64,000 nucleotides of DNA, taken from Rhodobacteraceae bacterium M385. GTDB taxonomy: Bacteria; Pseudomonadota; Alphaproteobacteria; Rhodobacterales; Rhodobacteraceae. The notes under the pieces are model-generated. The model was not told where the DNA came from. It worked only from the letters and a program-made list of their open reading frames with translations, and made no database searches. The position numbers were made by a program, and so were the translations under genes. The stretch lies in contig CP081102.1 in assembly GCA_025141835.1 (NCBI GenBank), positions 3,534,001 to 3,598,000 of the forward strand, in the 5' to 3' direction. Below are positions 8,551 to 17,355 of this stretch, one piece after another. Each line of letters begins with the position of its first letter. The stretch's first letter is position 1.

Positions 8551-9174
8551 GTCGGCGCGCAAGTCCAGCGTTGCATCCACGCTAGCGCCAGACGGGACCG
8601 TGACAACGACGTTTTGGTCAAAGGCGTCATTCACGGCAGAGAAGGTCCAGTCGCCCGGCGGCAACAGAAACACCATCTCGCCACCCTCCGGCGCACCCTG
8701 GCTTTGGATGTCCAAAGTTCCCGATGCCAGATCAGAGGTCGCTTGCACGAAGAACTCGGGCGCGGCGTCGGTCTGCACCGACAACCTCACCAGCCCATCG
8801 GTTGACGGGAAGGTGATGTTGCGCGTCTCGGCCCCGCCACCGGTGGTGGCGATCATGCCCAGATCGGTGGCCCCTACCCGCGCCGCGAACCCGGCCTGAA
8901 CCCCGCCATCGACGCGGAACACGTTGGACTGACCCTCGACGTTGAAAATCGGGCCGTAACGCTCATAGCCGCCATCTTCACCGACTTCCAAAGGGATATA
9001 GGTCTCGAACGCGTCGATCTGGGCGAGGTCTGTGATCACCTCGCCGCTGGGGTGCAGCATGACCTCCACCGTGACTTCGGTGCTTGAGGTGTTTGTGTTG
9101 AGTATGTTCCACCCGATGCCGCCGAGGATGAGGGCCATGGGAATGAGGAAGGAGGGTTTGCGAAAGTCGATCAT
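8545..9174 (-). CDS. Envelope protein with N-terminal anchor, function unknown
   Basis: This 209-residue protein has an N-terminal hydrophobic segment (FLIPMALILGGIGWNIL, about residues 9-25) that should anchor it or export it. The rest is hydrophilic and beta-rich. The C-terminal part (GEMVFLLPPGDWTFSAVND, then VVVTVPSGASVDATLDLRA) resembles a small carboxypeptidase-regulatory-like or Ig-like fold, but this is only a pattern impression. The ATG at 9174 was chosen over the longer non-hydrophobic extension. It lies between pgsA and uvrC, both on the same strand. Confidence 0.7.
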   Translation of the reverse strand: MIDFRKPSFLIPMALILGGIGWNILNTNTSSTEVTVEVMLHPSGEVITDLAQIDAFETYIPLEVGEDGGYERYGPIFNVEGQSNVFRVDGGVQAGFAARVGATDLGMIATTGGGAETRNITFPSTDGLVRLSVQTDAAPEFFVQATSDLASGTLDIQSQGAPEGGEMVFLLPPGDWTFSAVNDAFDQNVVVTVPSGASVDATLDLRADN

Positions 9175-9257
9175 GGGAAGCTCCGAAGGGGGATCGGGCC
9201 GAGTGTATCTGAGGGAACGGCCTTGGGAAGTGGCGGAAATCCTGACGCCTGTGCCAC

Positions 9258-11141
9258 TCACGCCTGATCGTGGAAGAAGTCGTAAATCTTCTGGGCCAGA
9301 CCCTCGCTCACGCCGTCCACTGCCGTCAGATCGGACAAGTTCGCCCGCGACACGGCTTTGGCGCTGCCGAAATGTGCTAGAAGCGCCCGTTTTCGGGCCG
9401 CGCCGACGCCCGGCACATCGTCCAGCGGCGTCGCCGACACGGCTTTGGAGCGTTTTGCCCGATGCGCCCCGATGGCAAAGCGGTGCGCCTCGTCCCGCAT
9501 CCGCTGCACGAAGTAGAGCACCGGATCATTACGTTGCAGCGCGAAGGCGGATTTGCCGGGGACGTAGAATTCTTCCTTCCCCTGATCGCGGTCGATGCCT
9601 TTGGCCACGCCGACGAAAGGCACATCATCGACGCCCAATTCGTCCATAATCTCTTTCACAGCCGATACCTGCCCCGCTCCGCCGTCAATCAGCAACAGGT
9701 CCGGCCAGGCTTCGGTCTCGCGATCCGGATCTTCCTTCAACAGGCGTGAGAACCGGCGCGTCAGCACCTCTTTCATCATCCCGAAGTCGTCGCCCGGGGT
9801 CAGGCTATCACCGCGAATGTTGAACTTTCGGTACTGGCTTTTCAGGTAGCCTTCCGGCCCTGCCACGATCATCGCGCCCACGGCATGGGCACCTTGGATG
9901 TGGGAGTTGTCGTAGACCTCCACCCGCTTTGGCGGGGCGTCCAACCCGAAAGCACCCGCCAATCCGTCCAGCAGTTTGCCCTGCGCTTGGTTCTCGGCCA
10001 TGCGACGCCCCAGACTTTCACGGGCGTTACGCCTTGCGCCGTCCACCAGCTCGGCCTTCTCTCCGCGCTGCGGTACAAGGATTTCCACCTTGCCGCCGCG
10101 CTTTCCTGCCATCGCCTCTGCCATCAGGTCCATGCTTTCCACCGGGTGCGATAGCAGCAACTGACGGGGCGGTTCTTTCTTGTCGTAGAACTGCCCAAGG
10201 AAGGCTTCGAGAACCTCGGGTTCATCAATGTCGGGACCGACGCGAGGGTAGAAGTCGCGATTACCCCAGTTCTGGTTGGCGCGAATGAAGAAGACCTGCA
10301 CGCAGGCTTGCCCGCCCTCCATATGGAGCGCGATCACGTCGGCCTCTTTCACGCCCTGCGGGTTGATGCCTTGCGCGGATTGAACATTGGTCAACGCCTT
10401 GATCCGGTCGCGCAAGGCGGCAGCGCGTTCAAACTCCATCGCCTCGGACGCCGCGGCCATGCCCTCGGCCAGCTGCCGTTGCAAATCGGTGCTGTCGCCC
10501 TTCAGGAAGCGCACGGCATCTGTCACGGAGGCGGCGTAATCCTGTTCACTGATGTGGCCGACGCAAGGGCCAGAGCACCGCTTGATCTGATACAGAAGGC
10601 AAGGCCGCGTGCGGGACTCGAACACCGCGTCGGTGCAATTGCGCAGCAGAAAGACCCGCTGCAATTGGTTCAGCGTCCGGTTCACCGCACCTGCGCTGGC
10701 GAAGGGGCCAAAGTAGCTGCCCTTTTCTTTCTTCGCGCCCCGGTGCTTTTTGATCTGCGGGAAGGCATGGGTATCGCTTACCAATATATTCGGAAAAGAC
10801 TTGTCGTCACGCAGCAGCACGTTGAACTTGGGCTTCAACTGTTTGATCAGGTTCTGCTCTAGCAGCAGCGCCTCGGTTTCCGTGCGCGTCGTCAGGAACA
10901 TCATCGAGGCGGTTTCGCGGATCATCCGTGCGATACGGGGCGAATGGCCCGTCGGCTTCGCGTAATTCGCCACCCGCCGCTTCAAGGCGCGGGCTTTTCC
11001 CACGTACAAAACCCGGCTCTGACTATCGAGCATACGATAGACGCCGGGGCTCATATCCAGCGTCCGAACGTAGTCGGCAATGACCTCGGCCCCATGTTTT
11101 ACGGGCGTAAAGTCCTGAGATGTCTCGGTTTCATTTTTCAT
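9258..11141 (-). CDS. uvrC: Excinuclease ABC subunit C
   Basis: UvrC makes both incisions around DNA lesions in nucleotide excision repair together with UvrA and UvrB. The 627-residue product has the N-terminal GIY-YIG nuclease (GVYRMLDSQSRVLYVGKARA, about residues 35-54) and the UVR motif region (about 205-240). The RNase H-like endonuclease domain (VYDNSHIQGAHAVGAMIV; LLIDGGAGQV) follows, then C-terminal tandem helix-hairpin-helix (DDVPGVGAARKRALLAHFGS). The ATG at 11141 was preferred over the TTG one codon upstream. Confidence 0.96.
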   Translation of the reverse strand: MKNETETSQDFTPVKHGAEVIADYVRTLDMSPGVYRMLDSQSRVLYVGKARALKRRVANYAKPTGHSPRIARMIRETASMMFLTTRTETEALLLEQNLIKQLKPKFNVLLRDDKSFPNILVSDTHAFPQIKKHRGAKKEKGSYFGPFASAGAVNRTLNQLQRVFLLRNCTDAVFESRTRPCLLYQIKRCSGPCVGHISEQDYAASVTDAVRFLKGDSTDLQRQLAEGMAAASEAMEFERAAALRDRIKALTNVQSAQGINPQGVKEADVIALHMEGGQACVQVFFIRANQNWGNRDFYPRVGPDIDEPEVLEAFLGQFYDKKEPPRQLLLSHPVESMDLMAEAMAGKRGGKVEILVPQRGEKAELVDGARRNARESLGRRMAENQAQGKLLDGLAGAFGLDAPPKRVEVYDNSHIQGAHAVGAMIVAGPEGYLKSQYRKFNIRGDSLTPGDDFGMMKEVLTRRFSRLLKEDPDRETEAWPDLLLIDGGAGQVSAVKEIMDELGVDDVPFVGVAKGIDRDQGKEEFYVPGKSAFALQRNDPVLYFVQRMRDEAHRFAIGAHRAKRSKAVSATPLDDVPGVGAARKRALLAHFGSAKAVSRANLSDLTAVDGVSEGLAQKIYDFFHDQA

Positions 11142-11433
11142 CAATTGTGACAGTTTTGTGATTCTCTTTTGCGCTGCAATGCGGCTCCCCCCTTGGCAAC
11201 CCCTTAGCTTTCCACCGATCTTGTGGATAACCCTGCGGAGAACTCTTTGAGAATAGGAATTTTCCTTTGTTTTTAGCAGGGTTCTACGGTTTGCCTAATT
11301 TTTAAGCGCATATGCAATACTTTGTTTTAAAACAGAAAAAACCTTACGTTAAGTTTTGAGGCGGGCGAATTTACCAAATCTTCATAAATGTTACCCGAAA
11401 TAGCGCCCCAGTGGAGAATACTTGCGAGGCCTT
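11142..11433. other. AT-rich intergenic region upstream of uvrC
   Basis: This 292-bp gap between uvrC and the SDR gene is clearly AT-rich compared with its surroundings (roughly 11240-11400). It contains one exact DnaA-box sequence (TTATCCACA on the minus strand, 11222-11230) and a 12-bp palindrome, TGTTTTAAAACA, at 11323-11334. No ORF with coding character is visible. It probably holds the uvrC promoter on the minus strand and the 3' end of nothing else. A single DnaA box is not enough to call an origin. Confidence 0.4.
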
Positions 11434-12207
11434 TCATTCTACGCCCAAAACATCGGGGGTTTTCCACCCCAAATGCTGACCTCCATCCACGCAAATTAGC
11501 TGCCCCGTGACCGCCTTTGCGGCAAGAAAGTAGCGCAGCGCCGCAACGATCTCTTCGGGGCCAGCACCGCGGTTCAGGACCGTCGCGGCCCGTTGCGCGG
11601 CGAAATGCTCGGCCGATTGGCGGGCGCCTTGCATCGTAGGGCCGGGGCCAATGGCATTCACGCGGCAGCGCGGCGCCAACGCTTGGGCGGCGGTTTGGGT
11701 GAAGGTCCAAAGCCCGGCCTTCGCCAAGGTGTAAGTCATGAACTCGGGGGTAAGTTTGCGCACCCTTTGATCCACCATGTTTACCACAAGACCACGGGCG
11801 ACAGGTTCACCGCCCCCGTCGATATCAGGCTCGGGCAGTTGTGCGGCCAAAGCCTGCGTCAACACGAAAGGCGCGCGCAGGTTCGACATCATATGGGCGT
11901 CCCACGATGCCCGCGTGGCGGATGTCAGGTTGTCGTAATCAAAGACCGAGGCGCTGTTGACCAGCACCTCCACCGGGCCGAGCGCGTCGATCACCCGGGG
12001 CATCAGCCCCTGCACCGCCTCCTCGTCCAGCAAGTCCGCTTGGACGGTCACCGCCTTCACGCCAAGGGCGCGGGCGTCCGCTGCGGTTGCCTCGGCGGCG
12101 TCATCGCTGCTGTTGTAATGGATCGCCACGTCATGGCCCTGTGCAGCCAGTTCTAGCGCCATCGCGCGGCCCAACCGTTTGGCGGCTCCGGTTACCAATG
12201 CTGTCAT
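11434..12207 (-). CDS. SDR-family oxidoreductase
   Basis: This is a 257-residue classical short-chain dehydrogenase/reductase. The cofactor motif TGAAKRLGRAMA (about residues 6-17) has Arg after the glycine-rich loop, typical of NADPH-preferring enzymes. The NSAS element and the catalytic Tyr-x-x-x-Lys (YTLAK) are present. The overall character is close to the pteridine-reductase/FolM-like branch, but the substrate cannot be set from sequence. It lies between uvrC and a cation antiporter on the same strand, 12 bp downstream of the latter. Confidence 0.85.
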   Translation of the reverse strand: MTALVTGAAKRLGRAMALELAAQGHDVAIHYNSSDDAAEATAADARALGVKAVTVQADLLDEEAVQGLMPRVIDALGPVEVLVNSASVFDYDNLTSATRASWDAHMMSNLRAPFVLTQALAAQLPEPDIDGGGEPVARGLVVNMVDQRVRKLTPEFMTYTLAKAGLWTFTQTAAQALAPRCRVNAIGPGPTMQGARQSAEHFAAQRAATVLNRGAGPEEIVAALRYFLAAKAVTGQLICVDGGQHLGWKTPDVLGVE

Positions 12208-12219
12208 GGCTCAGGCTCC

Positions 12220-13170
12220 TTACATCAAGAGCAAAAGGATATAGCCCACATATAGCGCGGAAAAGACCAAGCCCACGCCCCGGCCCATGGGCCAGCGATA
12301 ATAGACGAAGGGGGCCAACACGACCGAGGCCGCCAGCATGACCCAAAGGTCAAAGCGAAGGATCTCGGCGTCAACAGGGATCGGACCGACGAAAACCGCC
12401 ACACCGATGATGCCCAGAAGGTTGAACACGTTAGAGCCAATGACGTTGCCAATCGCCACATCTGCCTGGCGGCGAATTGCGGCCATCACCGTTGTTGCCA
12501 GCTCCGGCAACGACGTGCCAACCGCCACCAATGTCAGTCCGATCACCGCATCGCTGATGCCGTATTCCGTCGCGATGGTCGTGGCGCTGTCGATCAGAAG
12601 CGAGGCGCCAAGGGGCAGGCCGATCAGACCCAACAGAAGATAAACACAGACCTGCCACCACGGCATGTTTGGGTCTGCTTCCTCGATCTCGTCTATCAGG
12701 TCGTCGCAACTGGCCGCGTTACGATGGGCCCGGGCGGATCGCACCGCGTCGCCCAGAACAAAGGCCAAGCCCAACAGCAGGATCGCCCCGTGCCACCACG
12801 TAAGGGGACCGACAAAGCACAGGCCGATAAACAGCACCGTGCCGATCATCATGAAGGTATATTCACGCAAGGTGTCGCTGCTGGCCGCCAAGCCGGTGAT
12901 CAGCGCGGGCACGCCCAACACCAGCAACACATTCGCGGTGTTGGACCCGACCACGTTCCCCAATGCTAGCCCCGGCACGCCGTCCAGAATGGACTGGACC
13001 GAAATCAGCAACTCGGGCGCCGAAGTGCCAAAAGCCACCACGGTCAACGATACGATCAGTGCCGGAATCCCCAGGCGCAACGCAAGGTTCACCGCGCCTT
13101 TCACAAGCACGTCCCCGGCCAGCAACAGAATTACCAGCCCTAGAGCGGCGTAGCCAAACGTCTCAGCCAT
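12220..13170 (-). CDS. Calcium/sodium antiporter (CaCA superfamily, YrbG-like)
   Basis: This 316-residue inner-membrane cation exchanger has about ten spans. The two alpha-repeats that line the ion site of CaCA exchangers are visible as GTSAPELLIS...GSNTANVLLVLG and VGTSLPELATT...GSNVFNLLGIIG. An acidic loop (CDDLIDEIEEADPN) lies in the middle. The ATG at 13170 was chosen over an upstream GTG. It overlaps the small zinc-ribbon gene by 8 bp and is probably co-transcribed with it. Confidence 0.9.
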   Translation of the reverse strand: MAETFGYAALGLVILLLAGDVLVKGAVNLALRLGIPALIVSLTVVAFGTSAPELLISVQSILDGVPGLALGNVVGSNTANVLLVLGVPALITGLAASSDTLREYTFMMIGTVLFIGLCFVGPLTWWHGAILLLGLAFVLGDAVRSARAHRNAASCDDLIDEIEEADPNMPWWQVCVYLLLGLIGLPLGASLLIDSATTIATEYGISDAVIGLTLVAVGTSLPELATTVMAAIRRQADVAIGNVIGSNVFNLLGIIGVAVFVGPIPVDAEILRFDLWVMLAASVVLAPFVYYRWPMGRGVGLVFSALYVGYILLLLM

Positions 13171-13363
13171 TGGTGTCCTCACGACAGACGCGACATTTAC
13201 CGCCGCGCAGGTTCATCCGGCCGCAATCAGGGCAGGTTCTTGGCTTGGGCAACGGTCCATTCTGGCGATTGCGCCCGATGCGGTTGCCGCCAAGCCAATG
13301 CAGTTTACCGAACATGGCCAGCACGGCCATGCCGATCAGGAAAAGGGTTACAATCTTTAGCAT
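13163..13363 (-). CDS. Small membrane zinc-ribbon protein
   Basis: This 66-residue protein has an N-terminal hydrophobic helix (about residues 3-18) and a C-terminal C-x2-C-x9-C-x2-C zinc ribbon (CPDCGRMNLRGGKCRVC). It is not assigned a function. Its start overlaps the S49 peptidase stop by one base (TAATG) and its end overlaps the antiporter start by 8 bp, so all three are likely one transcript. Confidence 0.75.
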   Translation of the reverse strand: MLKIVTLFLIGMAVLAMFGKLHWLGGNRIGRNRQNGPLPKPRTCPDCGRMNLRGGKCRVCREDTNG

Positions 13364-14163
13364 TACGTCAGCCCAAACCGGGCAAACAACGCCCGCTCCT
13401 CTACGCTTTGATCCAGGTCAGCCAATACCTGCGCCCCCAAGCGAGGGATCAGCGGCTTCTTCGGCCCGTAGGGCGCGAATTTGACCTTCGCTCCATAGAG
13501 GTCTTTCATCTTTGGCACCAGATGGCCAATGCCATCGGCAAGGCCCAGTTCCACACCCTTGGTTCCGGTCCAGAACGCGCCGGTAAACGTCTCGGGCGTC
13601 TCTTTCAGACGCGCGCCTCTGCGGGTTTTGACGTGGTCGATGAACGATTGATGAATGTCCATTTGCAGGCTTTTGAGGCGCTCAATATCTTCGGCCTTCT
13701 CAGGCGAAAACGGGTCGAGAATGCTTTTGTTTTCGCCCGCCGTATGAACGCGGCGTTCCACGCCAAGCTTGCCCAATGCCTCTACAAATCCGAAGCCCGC
13801 CGACACAACCCCGATGGAGCCCACGATGGACGAGGGATCGACCCAGATGTCATCGGCGGCACAGGCCAGCCAATACCCCCCCGAGGCCGCGACATCTTCC
13901 ACGAAGGCATGAACGGGCACGTTCTTTTCATCGGCCAAACGGCGAATGCGAGCGGCCACAAGGGCCGATTGCACAGGCGAGCCGCCGGGCGAGTTGATAA
14001 TCAACGCCACCGCCGCAGGCTTGCCCTTGGCAAACGCCTTCTCGATCACCGGCGCGAAGGTGGCATCACTGATGCCGCCCCGCGATCCAGATGCAATCGC
14101 GCCTTGCAGGCGGATCACGGCGACTTTCGGCTCGGATTTAAGGAAGGGGATCAGGTGCTTCAT
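13363..14163 (-). CDS. S49-family signal peptide peptidase-like protease (SppA-like)
   Basis: The 266-residue serine protease is of the short SppA type (single S49 domain). The catalytic Ser lies in DVAASGGYWLA (about residue 110). The preceding INSPGGSP oxyanion region and the SIVGSIGVVS loop are conserved; a Lys in the C-terminal half should complete the Ser/Lys dyad. It probably degrades cleaved signal peptides or other membrane-embedded peptides. The ATG at 14163 (MKHLIPFLKSEPKVAVIRLQG) was preferred to the longer frame. Confidence 0.88.
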   Translation of the reverse strand: MKHLIPFLKSEPKVAVIRLQGAIASGSRGGISDATFAPVIEKAFAKGKPAAVALIINSPGGSPVQSALVAARIRRLADEKNVPVHAFVEDVAASGGYWLACAADDIWVDPSSIVGSIGVVSAGFGFVEALGKLGVERRVHTAGENKSILDPFSPEKAEDIERLKSLQMDIHQSFIDHVKTRRGARLKETPETFTGAFWTGTKGVELGLADGIGHLVPKMKDLYGAKVKFAPYGPKKPLIPRLGAQVLADLDQSVEERALFARFGLT

Positions 14164-14234
14164 TCCATGTGATGTAGGCGGCTGGGACCTTGGCAACAAG
14201 GCAGCCGCCCATGTTTTCACGCAGATGTTGCCTG

Positions 14235-15056
14235 TCACGCACCCTGAACGGGCAGGCGTTGCTCGCCCAAACCGTCGATGCCAAGGCGCATCTCTTGACC
14301 AGCCCGCAAAAAGACCTGCGGGCTCTTGCCCATCCCCACGCCGGGCGGTGTGCCCGTGGTGATGACGTCGCCGGGTTCAAGGGTCATGAAACGGCTGACG
14401 TATTCGACGATGAAATCGGGCTTGAAGATCATCGTGTCGGTGGTGCCGTCCTGCATCCGCTCTCCGTCAACCTCCAGCCAGATCGCGCGGCCCGTCGGGT
14501 CGCCTAATTCATCGGCGGTGACCATCCATGGCCCCATGGGCGCAAAGGTGTCGTAGGATTTACCCTTGGTCCACTGGCCGCCCATTTCCTGCTGAAACGC
14601 GCGCTCAGACACGTCGTTGACGATGCAATAGCCCGCGATATGCGACGCACCGTCGGTAGTGTTCTTGGCGCGGGTGCCGATGATAACGCCCAGCTCCACC
14701 TCCCAATCGGTCTTTTCGCTGCCGGGTGGCAGGATCACTGGATCATTCGGGCCGGAAATCGAGGTCGTGGCCTTCATGAACAAAACCGGCTCGGTCGGAA
14801 CGTCCCATCCGCCCTCTGCGGCGTGATCGGCATAGTTCAGGCCCACACAGACCAGCTTACCCACGTTGCCGACGCAAGGCCCAAGGCGCACATCGTCGCC
14901 CGCCAAGGGCAAATCCTCGGGCGTGATGGCGGGCATTGTGGCCAAGGTGCTGCCGTCAATATCGCTGACCACACCGGACAAATCCCGCACCTTGCCGTCA
15001 CTATCCAAAACCCCGGGCTTCTCGGACCCTGCTTCACCCCATCTGACAAACTTCAT
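14235..15056 (-). CDS. Fumarylacetoacetate hydrolase-family protein
   Basis: This 273-residue protein belongs to the FAH superfamily of metal-dependent C-C hydrolases and decarboxylases. The family core is visible: VCVGLNYADHAAEGG, the metal-binding DWEVELGVIIG, and TTGTPPGVGMG toward the C-terminus. Members act on diketo acids such as acylpyruvates or ureidoglycolate-type compounds; the exact substrate is not determinable here. It is divergent from the ribokinase gene, with 88 bp between starts. Confidence 0.88.
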   Translation of the reverse strand: MKFVRWGEAGSEKPGVLDSDGKVRDLSGVVSDIDGSTLATMPAITPEDLPLAGDDVRLGPCVGNVGKLVCVGLNYADHAAEGGWDVPTEPVLFMKATTSISGPNDPVILPPGSEKTDWEVELGVIIGTRAKNTTDGASHIAGYCIVNDVSERAFQQEMGGQWTKGKSYDTFAPMGPWMVTADELGDPTGRAIWLEVDGERMQDGTTDTMIFKPDFIVEYVSRFMTLEPGDVITTGTPPGVGMGKSPQVFLRAGQEMRLGIDGLGEQRLPVQGA

Positions 15057-15144
15057 CGAAGATCCTTCCCTTGTGCTTTCAGCGCTCTTGCATTGTTTGG
15101 CGGCATCATGCTTCGGTCAGCCCGCAACTCCAAGGGGCAACCAC

Positions 15145-16095
15145 ATGACAGACATCATCATTTTGGGCGTCTACGTCGCCGACGCCGCTTACCGGACCGC
15201 GCGGATGCCCGCTGTCGGCGAAACGCTTCTAGGGACCGGGTTCCAACTTGGGCCGGGCGGGAAAGGCTCGAACCAAGCCGTGGCGGCTGCGAAAGCGGGC
15301 GGTGACGTTGCGTTTATCTCTCGGATCGGAGCCGACACCTTTGGCAAAATGGGCCGCGATGTCTGGGCAGAGGCGGGGGTGCACCCGCTGGTGATCGAAG
15401 ACGCCGACGTGCCCACGGGATCGGCCGGGATCTTTATCGAGGAATCCTCGGGCAGCAACGCCATCGTGATCGCGCCGGGGGCGTCCGGCCTTTTGTCCGC
15501 CGCCGATGTGGAGGCGCGGGCCAAGGAAATCGCAGGCGCCAAGGTTGCCCTGACCCAGTTGGAACAACCCATGGATGCCGCCGTGCGCTTTCTGGAACTG
15601 GCCCGTGCCAGTGGCGTCACCACCATGCTGAACCCGGCCCCCGCCGCGGACTTGCCGGACGGGATGCTGGCGTTGTGTGACTACATCACTCCCAACGAAT
15701 CCGAGACCGAGGCCCTGACGGGCCTTCCCGTGACATCGGTGGAAGAGGCCCTCCTCGCGGCAAAGCCGCTCCTCGCAGCGGGGGTGTCGAAGGGCGTCGT
15801 CGTCACCTTGGGTGAGGCCGGATCACTTTATGTGGACGCGACCCAAGCCATTCACACCAAACCGATGAACGCAGGCCCCGTGGTGGACACAACCGGCGCA
15901 GGCGATGCCTTCAACGGCGGCTTCGCCACGGCACTGTCCGAGGGCAAAGCCATCAAGGACGCGCTGCTTTTCGCCACGGCAACCGCCGCGCTTTGCGTCA
16001 CCAAGCACGGCACTGCCGCCTCCATGGGCAGCCGCGATCAGGTGGAAACGCTGCTGTCGTCCGCCTCTAACGACGTTTCGATATCCTTGATGTGA
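15145..16095 (+). CDS. rbsK: Ribokinase (PfkB family)
   Basis: This 316-residue sugar kinase phosphorylates ribose at O5 with ATP if the ribokinase assignment is right. The PfkB signatures are present: GPGGKGSNQAVAAAKAGGDV near residues 34-53 and DTTGAGDAFNGGFATAL, with the catalytic Asp, near 250-266. The frame is open upstream to 14866, but the ATG at 15145 gives the family's normal N-terminus. The last 58 bp overlap the end of the convergent glycosyltransferase-like gene. Confidence 0.88.
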   Translation: MTDIIILGVYVADAAYRTARMPAVGETLLGTGFQLGPGGKGSNQAVAAAKAGGDVAFISRIGADTFGKMGRDVWAEAGVHPLVIEDADVPTGSAGIFIEESSGSNAIVIAPGASGLLSAADVEARAKEIAGAKVALTQLEQPMDAAVRFLELARASGVTTMLNPAPAADLPDGMLALCDYITPNESETEALTGLPVTSVEEALLAAKPLLAAGVSKGVVVTLGEAGSLYVDATQAIHTKPMNAGPVVDTTGAGDAFNGGFATALSEGKAIKDALLFATATAALCVTKHGTAASMGSRDQVETLLSSASNDVSISLM

Positions 16096-16964
16096 ACGTC
16101 CAACTCGTCACGGTGCTTGCTTGGCATCGTGTCGATCAAAGTGTCCCTAAGCGCGGGCCATTGCGGTGACTGAAACAGGAACCGCATCCGGTGGTAATGC
16201 AGGATCACCGCGTCTGTTGGCGTTTTGCTGTAATCCATCCGGTGTGACAGAGAGTAATTGTAAAGCTCGCTCAACACCCGCGTCTTGTACCCAAAGCGCT
16301 TCATCGTCAGGGGCAGCGTGATCTGATCGAGCCACGGGCGCTTGTTGGCAATGGCGCAATTGCGGTCGAAATCCAGCGCCGTGTCCAACCAATGTTCTCC
16401 GAACCGGCGACCATCTTCGTGCTTGCCCTCGGGGAAGGCCACAAGGCCCGCGTTGAAATAAGGCACATATTCCAGCTTCGCCCCGCGCAACAGCTTCACC
16501 CTTTCCTTCGGCACCTCCATATCAAAATGCGCATAGGCCCGCGTCCAGCGGGCGTTCTTGCCGCCCCATGTGGGCCGCCCTTCTGGCGCGGCGGCGCAGG
16601 TATCGGGGGCGAGGTCCATGAAATCAGCGAGAGAGCCGGTGCAGGCCATATCCGTGTCGAGGAACACGGAATGGGTCGCCCCCCGATCATCACAAGCGGC
16701 GATGATCTTGTTGCCGTGGGGGTACGGGCCCTTCCACTTCGGCGGCTTTGCCAAGGTGCGCAGTTCAACCCCGCAGACCTCATAGATCGCATGGGTGATG
16801 TCGCGCATCTCGGCCCGGTTCTCGGCACTGGCATAGGCGAATTGCTTTACCCGATCGTCGCCCTTGTGGGCCGCCATAAGGGACGCCGCCAAAAGCCACG
16901 ATTGCTTTTCCAACCGGTAGCCGTCCGCGACATAAAAAAGGGCGAGGGATTTGGGGTCATTCAT
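16038..16964 (-). CDS. Nucleotide-diphospho-sugar (glycosyl)transferase-like protein
   Basis: This 308-residue protein resembles GT8/GT-A-type nucleotide-sugar transferases. There is a central DxD motif (SVFLDTDMACTG, about residues 96-107) and a later NAGLVAFPEGK segment typical of acceptor-side loops. There is no signal peptide or membrane span. The donor and acceptor sugars are unknown. Two in-frame ATGs (16979 and 16964) are possible; the inner one has GGAAAA 7 nt upstream. Its 3' end overlaps ribokinase by 58 bp on the opposite strand. Confidence 0.7.
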   Translation of the reverse strand: MNDPKSLALFYVADGYRLEKQSWLLAASLMAAHKGDDRVKQFAYASAENRAEMRDITHAIYEVCGVELRTLAKPPKWKGPYPHGNKIIAACDDRGATHSVFLDTDMACTGSLADFMDLAPDTCAAAPEGRPTWGGKNARWTRAYAHFDMEVPKERVKLLRGAKLEYVPYFNAGLVAFPEGKHEDGRRFGEHWLDTALDFDRNCAIANKRPWLDQITLPLTMKRFGYKTRVLSELYNYSLSHRMDYSKTPTDAVILHYHRMRFLFQSPQWPALRDTLIDTMPSKHRDELDVHIKDIETSLEADDSSVST

Positions 16965-17027
16965 GGCGGTTTTCCGCATCTGCTGCTCGGGCGTTACCTT
17001 GCCCGCAATTGGCGCACCGCGCCAGTG

Positions 17028-17336
17028 TCAGACCTCTAGATCGACCACAAAGATCCCGTCCGCGCCATTCTTGCACGACGCCACCAACATCGCGCCCGCC
17101 CGCTGATGGTCGGGGTTGGCGGTATAGGCATCCAGCGCCGCCTTGTCGGTAAAGGTGCACAGAAAACCGTAGGGGTAGCGTTCCGATTTCTGCTCAAAAT
17201 CGCGGTTAGGCCCGTGGCGAAATTCCGTGAAGCCAGAAAGCTGAGCGGACAGCGTGTTCAAGATCGCCATCGCTTGCTCGATCTGAGGCATCGCGCCGGG
17301 GCCGTCGGGCTCCAGCATCACCAAGTGATATAGCAT
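17028..17336 (-). CDS. Dabb-like stress-responsive alpha/beta-barrel protein
   Basis: This 102-residue single-domain protein has the look of the Dabb (dimeric alpha-beta barrel, ferredoxin-like) family. It opens with MLYHLVMLEP and ends with beta-strand sequence (ADGIFVVDLEV), with the characteristic GFLCTFTDKAALDAYTANPDH in between. Family roles range from stress response to small-molecule cyclisation, so function is open. It stands 19 bp downstream of the glycerate kinase start region on the same strand block. Confidence 0.6.
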   Translation of the reverse strand: MLYHLVMLEPDGPGAMPQIEQAMAILNTLSAQLSGFTEFRHGPNRDFEQKSERYPYGFLCTFTDKAALDAYTANPDHQRAGAMLVASCKNGADGIFVVDLEV

Positions 17337-17355
17337 TGATATACCCCCCTCGGCC

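Noticed and set aside
11142..11433. Possible replication origin near uvrC
   Set aside because: Only one exact DnaA box and an AT-rich stretch; no box cluster and no dnaA, parAB, gidA or hemE nearby.
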